From assembly GCF_004359215.1 (NCBI RefSeq), contig NC_090612.1, positions 2,300,186 to 2,311,587 of the forward strand: 11,402 nucleotides of DNA. Direction: 5' to 3'. Source of the DNA: Bremia lactucae. Taxonomy: Eukaryota; Oomycota; Peronosporomycetes; Peronosporales; Peronosporaceae. The stretch's first letter is position 1. Each line of letters begins with the position of its first letter. This document shows positions 7,332-11,402 of the stretch, piece by piece. A model generated the notes under the pieces. It was not told the origin of the DNA. It made no database searches and worked only from the letters and a program-made list of their open reading frames with translations. Made by a program: the position numbers and the translations under genes.

Positions 7332-8403
7332 GAACGAATGTAGTTGGCCACCTATCTATATAAGGTGTGGTCACTAAAATTACTCTGATACTAGTTATAA
7401 TGTCGTTTCACGGCCCAGATGCCCACTAGATGGTGCATCATGGAGCTCGCGGAGGATCAGCAGATTGAGTTCTGTGTCATTACAAGGTGACAGCTAATCC
7501 CATAACAGGCCACCGCTGTAGCTAAAGCATTTTTGTTTAGCTTTAAGGTGCGATGGAAGGGAAACCTTTCGTCCACCGAAGTGATCCAACAGCAGGCGAC
7601 AATTTTCGTCCTGACCATAGCTCTCATCAATTTAGAGGCTAATGAGCTCGTCACGTGGTATGCCTTCATGGCTGCCAACGTTGACGGCTGAATTTGTGCT
7701 TTAACACTATAGACACTTTCCTGGTGTCTTACCTCGAAGTCGGGTCTGCGCGATAAAGCGTCAGCCAAGACATTCGATGTACCCGGCTTCTATTCAACTT
7801 TAAAATTAAATTCAGAGAAGAATGTAAGCCATCTTGCCATTCTAGGCGAGAGGTGCGGTGAGTTTATTGCGGTCCGCAGTGATGCGTGATCCGTATAAAC
7901 CACAAATGGTTCGGTGCCCAATAGGTGCACACGAAACTTGACAAGATTATACTTTATTGAAAGTAGCTCTTTGTCATACACAGGGTAATTCAGTTCCGCG
8001 ACTTTTAAAAGCCGAGACTGATTAGAAATGACACGGTCAACGCCGTCGTCATCCTTCTGCATGAGCGCGCTGCCGATTGAAAATTACTTGCATCGCAGAC
8101 AACGCTAAAGGGCTTATCCGCGTCTGGCAACGCCAAGACCGGTGCCTCTACAAGAGACTGCTTCACGGATGTGAACGCATCTTCTTGTTCTTTTAACCAA
8201 ACCCATTCTGTGTCCATTTTAAGGAGATCAGAGTATGGTTTAGTTTGCTCAGCATGATTCTTGCTATACTTATGCAAGTAATTAGCGAGCCCCAGGAATT
8301 GGCGCAAATCCTTCACATGCCGTGGGATTGGCCATTCCTTTACTGATTTTACCTTGTCTGGATCTGCTCGTACACCATGTGTACCTACGATGCAACCCAG
8401 CAC
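7332..8403 (-). pseudogene. Ty3/gypsy RT end, RNase H and integrase N-terminus, broken
   Basis: Read from 8403 leftward. The end of reverse transcriptase (GVRADPDKVKSVKEWPIP, then LRQFLGLANYLHKY) leads into RNase H (FSVVCDASNF, then ELNYPVYDKELLSIKYNL and VYTDHASLRTA), the linker DALSRRPDFE, and the zinc-binding start of integrase (HDAPSSGH, 7442-7419; VANYIRS, 7351-7332). Domain order and motifs are diagnostic of gypsy pol. Damage includes a one-base loss after CDASNF near 8070 and TAG at 7790-7792 where the family has Tyr before KPG. Frame changes occur in the linker and several stops follow the H-x-H motif. The RT catalytic core and the integrase DDE core are missing. On the right it is fused in frame to copia RT; on the left it meets + strand protease. 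Confidence 0.88.
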
Positions 8404-8898
8404 AGTTCGTGAACAACGCGATATCCATAATAGACTTCCAGCTGGTGAATGAAATTTGATTGTAGCCTTCTTCGAAAGCGTGGTACATTTTGCAGGAAGA
8501 AGCGAGTGATCGTCCGGGTTTGTGGGATCATTTATTCTAATTGGAGCACGAACACCATTCACGTTTGACAGGCCAGCATTTCAGCGATGGTGTGTTCTTG
8601 GTCAATTATGACGCTTCTGTCGTCTCATTGCAAGAATCGCATACCCATAAATTTAGATAATACGCCGAGATCCTTAAACTCGAGTATTTGCATATTAGCG
8701 AATATTGATCTGCAGACGCGGTCGTTGTACCAGTGACGATCAGATCGTCGACGTAAACTCCTACGAGCACCTTTTCACGCCCATCGGTCTTGTCAAACAC
8801 ATAATGCATCGTTCGAAGCCAAGTTGAACCAGCGTGGAGACGAGCAACTTGTTCCAGAGACGTCCAGACTGCTTGAGCCCTTAGAAACTTCGCTCTAC
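8404..8898 (-). pseudogene. Ty1/copia reverse transcriptase remnant
   Basis: Read from 8898 leftward. A stop (8883-8881) replaces the usual Tyr before GLKQSGRLWN (8880-8851). After a frameshift comes KTDGREKVLVGV with the polymerase active site YVDD (8755-8744, catalytic Asp pair intact) and LIVTGT. A further shift gives FKDLGVLSKFMGMRF and EHTIAEMLACQ. It then runs into the 185-codon open frame 8562-8005, whose first 53 codons end in GSLLWISRCSR, a copia RT motif. These are standard copia landmarks in the right order. The N-terminal part of RT, plus gag, protease and integrase, are absent. The upstream end is cut exactly by the LTR at 8899, and the downstream end by fusion to gypsy at 8403/8404. 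Not functional. Confidence 0.85.
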
Positions 8899-9323
8899 TG
8901 TAACGGGGCACTACGACTTGTACTGCTTCAGTACAAATCCACTTCGCACTGCTTCAGTTGCGAGTGGTGTCTTACGTCACTTCACGTACACTAGTACGTG
9001 CAGACAACTACCTTAAAGAGGGTTAAATGAAAACAGGATTAATGTAATTAAGTTTCTTTTTCTTTCTATCTGTTAATGCTAACTTAATTACAAACTAATA
9101 CTAAACATGCAATTGAAATCTTATCTGACTCTCTCTCTTTGAATAGGTTTACAGCTGATTAGTCTGCGGGATAAATAGATATAACGGCTTATACCTATTT
9201 ATGGATAAATTTCCGAGCATTACACTATAAAGTAATATTCTTCAAATATTCTCTACCTTTTAGATAATATATTAATTAACAACCTATAAGTGTTAATTTC
9301 ATGTAACGATACACCCCGTTACA
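8899..9323 (-). mobile_element. 3' LTR, copy 2 (425 bp), inverted relative to copy 1
   Basis: Reverse complement of the LTR at 399-842, here with perfect termini TGTAACG and CGTTACA. It interrupts the copia RT fragment exactly at its 3' end. The first flanking bases are TCTAC (8894-8898), the candidate half of a target duplication whose partner would be at the element's far end. The polypurine tract at 9324-9336 shows the element body lies to the right. It keeps most stems of copy 1, including the terminal hairpin and the twin hairpins with loops built on CTGAAGCAG. Confidence 0.82.
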
Positions 9324-9336
9324 TCACCCCTCCCTT
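9324..9336 (-). promoter_or_regulatory. polypurine tract of LTR copy 2
   Basis: Minus-strand AAGGGAGGGGTGA, identical to the tract beside copy 1 and directly abutting the LTR terminus. Priming site for plus-strand synthesis in the parent element; it orients this copy leftward. Confidence 0.68.
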
Positions 9337-9549
9337 AAACGACAATCACTCTGACTGGCATTGGATGGAGTGGTCCCTATGTGACCACTTAGTTTAAAAA
9401 TGATGTTGATTGGTCAGAACCATCATTGGAAATTCCATCGCATCAAGAACAAATTCATGCGGGGTGCTGATAGTGCGGCGCCTTCGGCTGCGGTTCGTGC
9501 AGCCGCGGGTAACGCACTGTTACCTGTTGCGGCAGACGGAACGTCTGCC
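9337..9549 (-). mobile_element. 3' internal tail of retrotransposon copy 2, truncated
   Basis: Matches the reverse complement of 172-385 with substitutions and small indels, including the stems at 9486-9504, 9508-9524 and 9531-9549. Similarity to copy 1 stops at 9549, the outer base of the last stem (GGCAGAC/GTCTGCC). Beyond it the two copies are unrelated. Either the element was truncated or rearranged there, or the two parents differ upstream of that point. Confidence 0.65.
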
Positions 9550-10055
9550 TAACAGGGGGATTTATCGTTTTGCTATAAGTAAGCGTCTCAAAAATCTGCG
9601 GTCGAGTATTTTAAGCTACTATTAGTGCAACGGGTAAATTTCGCTTATACTGCTTAAGTACTAGCCGACCTGCGTTGACAACAATAAAGGTGAGGTGCCT
9701 CCGATTACGTCACGTACACAACGTGCAGAGGTAGGCTTTAAAGTTGCTAAGAATTCTTAGCAGCTAAAGGTCAATACTAAGAAGGCTTATTATCAGGAAA
9801 AAAGTAAAAGTTTACCAATATCATTAAGTTCCTACGTATTGCAATCTTCGTCACTGACTAAAATATAATTTTAAGTATGTATGACGACCCATTGCACACC
9901 GCCCATTCGCGCGTCTAGAAAAGATTGGCGAGGTCGTTTCTGGAGAATTAGATCAACGAATGAACATAATTGTTGCATGGTTGCTACAATATAAAAGTGT
10001 GCGGTTATACTAAAAATGCTAAGTAAAATTATAAAGATGATAATTTTAGGGAACC
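9550..10055. other. non-coding, contains an 18-bp palindrome
   Basis: No gene recognised. A perfect 18-bp palindrome, TGCTAAGAATTCTTAGCA, is at 9745-9762, about 45 bases after a looser dyad around CACGTACACAACGTG (9711-9725). A 92-codon minus-strand frame (10149-9871) overlaps the dispersed repeat at 10056-10094 and has low-complexity hydrophobic content; I do not regard it as a gene. Confidence 0.4.
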
Positions 10056-10094
10056 GGTATAGCCACACACCCCTTTTGGTATTGCCATACACCC
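10056..10094 (+). repeat. GGTATAGCCACACACCCC repeat, paired copy
   Basis: Units GGTATAGCCACACACCCC (10056-10073) and GGTATTGCCATACACCC (10078-10094) are spaced 22 bases start to start, the same arrangement as at 6388-6423. The separator TTTT also agrees between the two sites. Confidence 0.55.
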
Positions 10095-10190
10095 TTCCCT
10101 TCTGTTTTTTTCTAATTAGATAGAGACTAAATATTAAAAATGACAACATGATACATTTTCATTATTTCGCTATATCGCAAAATTAAATAT

Positions 10191-10290
10191 GATTCCTTTA
10201 GAGTGGTCTTGAGATCCCTTTTGGACTTTGGTACCCCCCTAAATTGCATTTGGGAACCGATATAGCCACACTCCTTAATTATCCACCATG
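10191..10290 (+). repeat. about 100-bp dispersed repeat, copy A
   Basis: Aligns with 10722-10832 over its length with substitutions and small indels. Shared landmarks in order are CTT(G/A)AGATC, CCCTTTTGG followed by CTTTGG, a C-run, a block reading roughly AA(T/C)T(G/A)CATT, and finally a single CGATATAGCCACACTCC-type unit. The unit links it to the paired repeats at 6388 and 10056, so these are probably parts of one repeat family. Confidence 0.55.
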
Positions 10291-10441
10291 TCAGGTTGAC
10301 ACCAGCTCTGGTACAGAGCCAATAAGTTTGGGAAACTTGGAAACGTTAATGTTCCGGCCTCTAAGAGGTGTAATGTCTCGACTCGATACATGAACCGGAA
10401 GAAGACTCGTACTGTGGTACCCAACGTAAAACGTACGTCTG

Positions 10442-10541
10442 TATTTATGAGAGTAGCTTAATGGTAGCAACATGTTAATAACTAGAATATATATTTATGA
10501 GAGTAGCTTAATGGTAGCAACATGTTAATAACTAGAATACA
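10442..10541 (+). repeat. exact tandem duplication, 50-bp period
   Basis: A 48-base block starting TATTTATGAGAGTAGCTTAA and ending AACTAGAATA is present at 10442-10489 and again, identically, at 10492-10539, separated by TA. The perfect identity, in contrast with the decayed surroundings, indicates a recent duplication or a misassembly. A looser relative of its start (ATGAGAGTAG followed by a T/A-rich step) occurs near 10830. Confidence 0.85.
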
Positions 10542-10721
10542 CTGGAAAACCTTTATGCAGACCTTCCCAGGTTCAGTAGTTCGAAAGGCCTGCAAAAAGA
10601 CTTCGCAATATTAGCGTAATTTCTTTGATATATAGCGAGATGATTTTTCAACAAAGAAATTAAAGCGAAAGCCGACAAATACTGAAACATAAGGAAATTG
10701 TACTGTATTCAAAAAACAACA

Positions 10722-10832
10722 GTTATCCCTTTATAATCGTCTTAAGATCGCCCTTTTGGCCTTTGGACCATTACCGCCCCCCCCAAACTACATTACGGAA
10801 TCGCTATAGCCACACACCCGAATCATCTACAT
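10722..10832 (+). repeat. about 100-bp dispersed repeat, copy B
   Basis: Second copy of the block at 10191-10290, same orientation, about 530 bases downstream. It contains the unit CGCTATAGCCACACACCC (10802-10819). The 50-bp tandem duplication lies between copies A and B. Confidence 0.55.
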
Positions 10833-10904
10833 GAGAGTAGTGTAATAGGTGTGACTACCCCTATGGGCACATCAGAAACCGTGTTTTTGTTTGGCGATGT
10901 TTGA

Positions 10905-10998
10905 TGTAGATATAAGGCCTATATTTACAAATGAATAAGCTTTTCGAATATTACTTCGTAAAGTAATATTCTCAAAATATAATCTACCTTTTAGATAG
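10905..10998 (-). mobile_element. third LTR fragment, diverged
   Basis: About 94 bases match the middle of the LTR in the orientation of copy 2 (compare about 9171-9266). They include TTTAGATAG and the block ACCTTTTAGAT. The central stem is an 11-bp perfect hairpin here (10946-10956 with 10961-10971). It is more diverged than copies 1 and 2 and lacks both LTR ends, so it is an old truncated relative. Confidence 0.6.
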
Positions 10999-11006
10999 GG
11001 AAATGA

Positions 11007-11041
11007 TATTGCTACCCGACATTTTTTTATTGCTACCCGAC
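11007..11041 (+). repeat. 14-bp direct repeat around a T run
   Basis: TATTGCTACCCGAC occurs at 11007-11020 and 11028-11041, separated by ATTTTTT. It sits directly after the third LTR fragment. It could be a footprint of an insertion and excision or simple slippage. Confidence 0.5.
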
Positions 11042-11402
11042 CGTTACTACGTCCATCTCATTGGCTACTGTCTAGCATGCCCATTGACTACTTTTAACGT
11101 CCCGTCTACGACATGTATCTACAGTGCTCTACCAGACGTAATGGAACGATGCCAGTTTTAATCAGTTGTCACATACAGAACCGCCTTTTTTTGAACCCAG
11201 CATCACTCCATCAATATTCGTTAATTGTAGGCGGGCACGTCGTAATGCGGCCACGCTCTACTTAAGCACACACCCTAGCACAGCGAGGAAGCGGTTTGCA
11301 CCTGCTTCTCTTGCGTGCAGTGAGGTAGTTGTGGTGGGCGCGCAAGCGACCTCACCCAACACACTAAGAACTCTGGTAAAGCGTCGTCACGGGAGCGGTA
11401 AT
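11042..11402. other. non-coding right edge, nothing recognised
   Basis: No open frame, repeat or RNA gene that I can support. GC content rises toward the right end, so it may be the flank of a gene outside the window. Confidence 0.4.

Noticed and set aside
9410..9625. 71-codon + frame over retroelement copy 2
   Set aside because: Different phase from the copy 1 frame and runs across the truncation point; no support.
1..11402. tRNA, rRNA, CRISPR arrays, prophage or bacterial operon structure
   Set aside because: None seen; the content is eukaryotic, with LTR retroelements and a PI4-kinase.

Overview
The window looks like a transposon-dense, gene-poor stretch of an oomycete genome (Phytophthora or downy-mildew type). 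The reasons are a compact intronless lipid-kinase gene, LTR retroelement debris whose termini read TGTAACG...CGTTACA, and Ty3/gypsy and Ty1/copia fragments of the kind that fill such genomes. The organism assignment is inference; no rRNA or other marker is present.

Layout. 1-842: the 3' end of an LTR retrotransposon on the + strand (internal tail full of hairpins, polypurine tract, 444-bp LTR), followed by a 31-nt inverted scrap of the same LTR. 874-2294: mostly non-coding DNA upstream of the one convincing intact gene. 2295-3641: a 448-codon phosphatidylinositol 4-kinase of the type II / plant-gamma class. 3642-6290: no intact gene; a possible decayed secreted-protein gene (4150-4452) and a long stop-poor but broken reading frame (about 4540-6093). 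6288-8898: a graveyard of retroelements. It holds a gypsy gag-protease remnant on + (6568-7290), then gypsy RT-RNaseH-integrase on - (8403-7332), fused in frame to a copia RT remnant on - (8898-8404). 8899-9549: a second copy of the 3' LTR and internal tail, now on -. 9550-11402: non-coding, with short dispersed repeats, an exact 50-bp-period tandem duplication and a third LTR fragment.

The two LTR copies form inverted repeats of about 650 bp facing each other across about 8 kb that includes the kinase gene. Only the kinase looks functional. Everything recognisable as transposon coding sequence carries stops, frameshifts or a lost catalytic residue.

The most unusual signal is structural: the retroelement tail and LTR are built almost entirely from consecutive short perfect hairpins. 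At least one LTR stem shows a compensatory base-pair change between copies.
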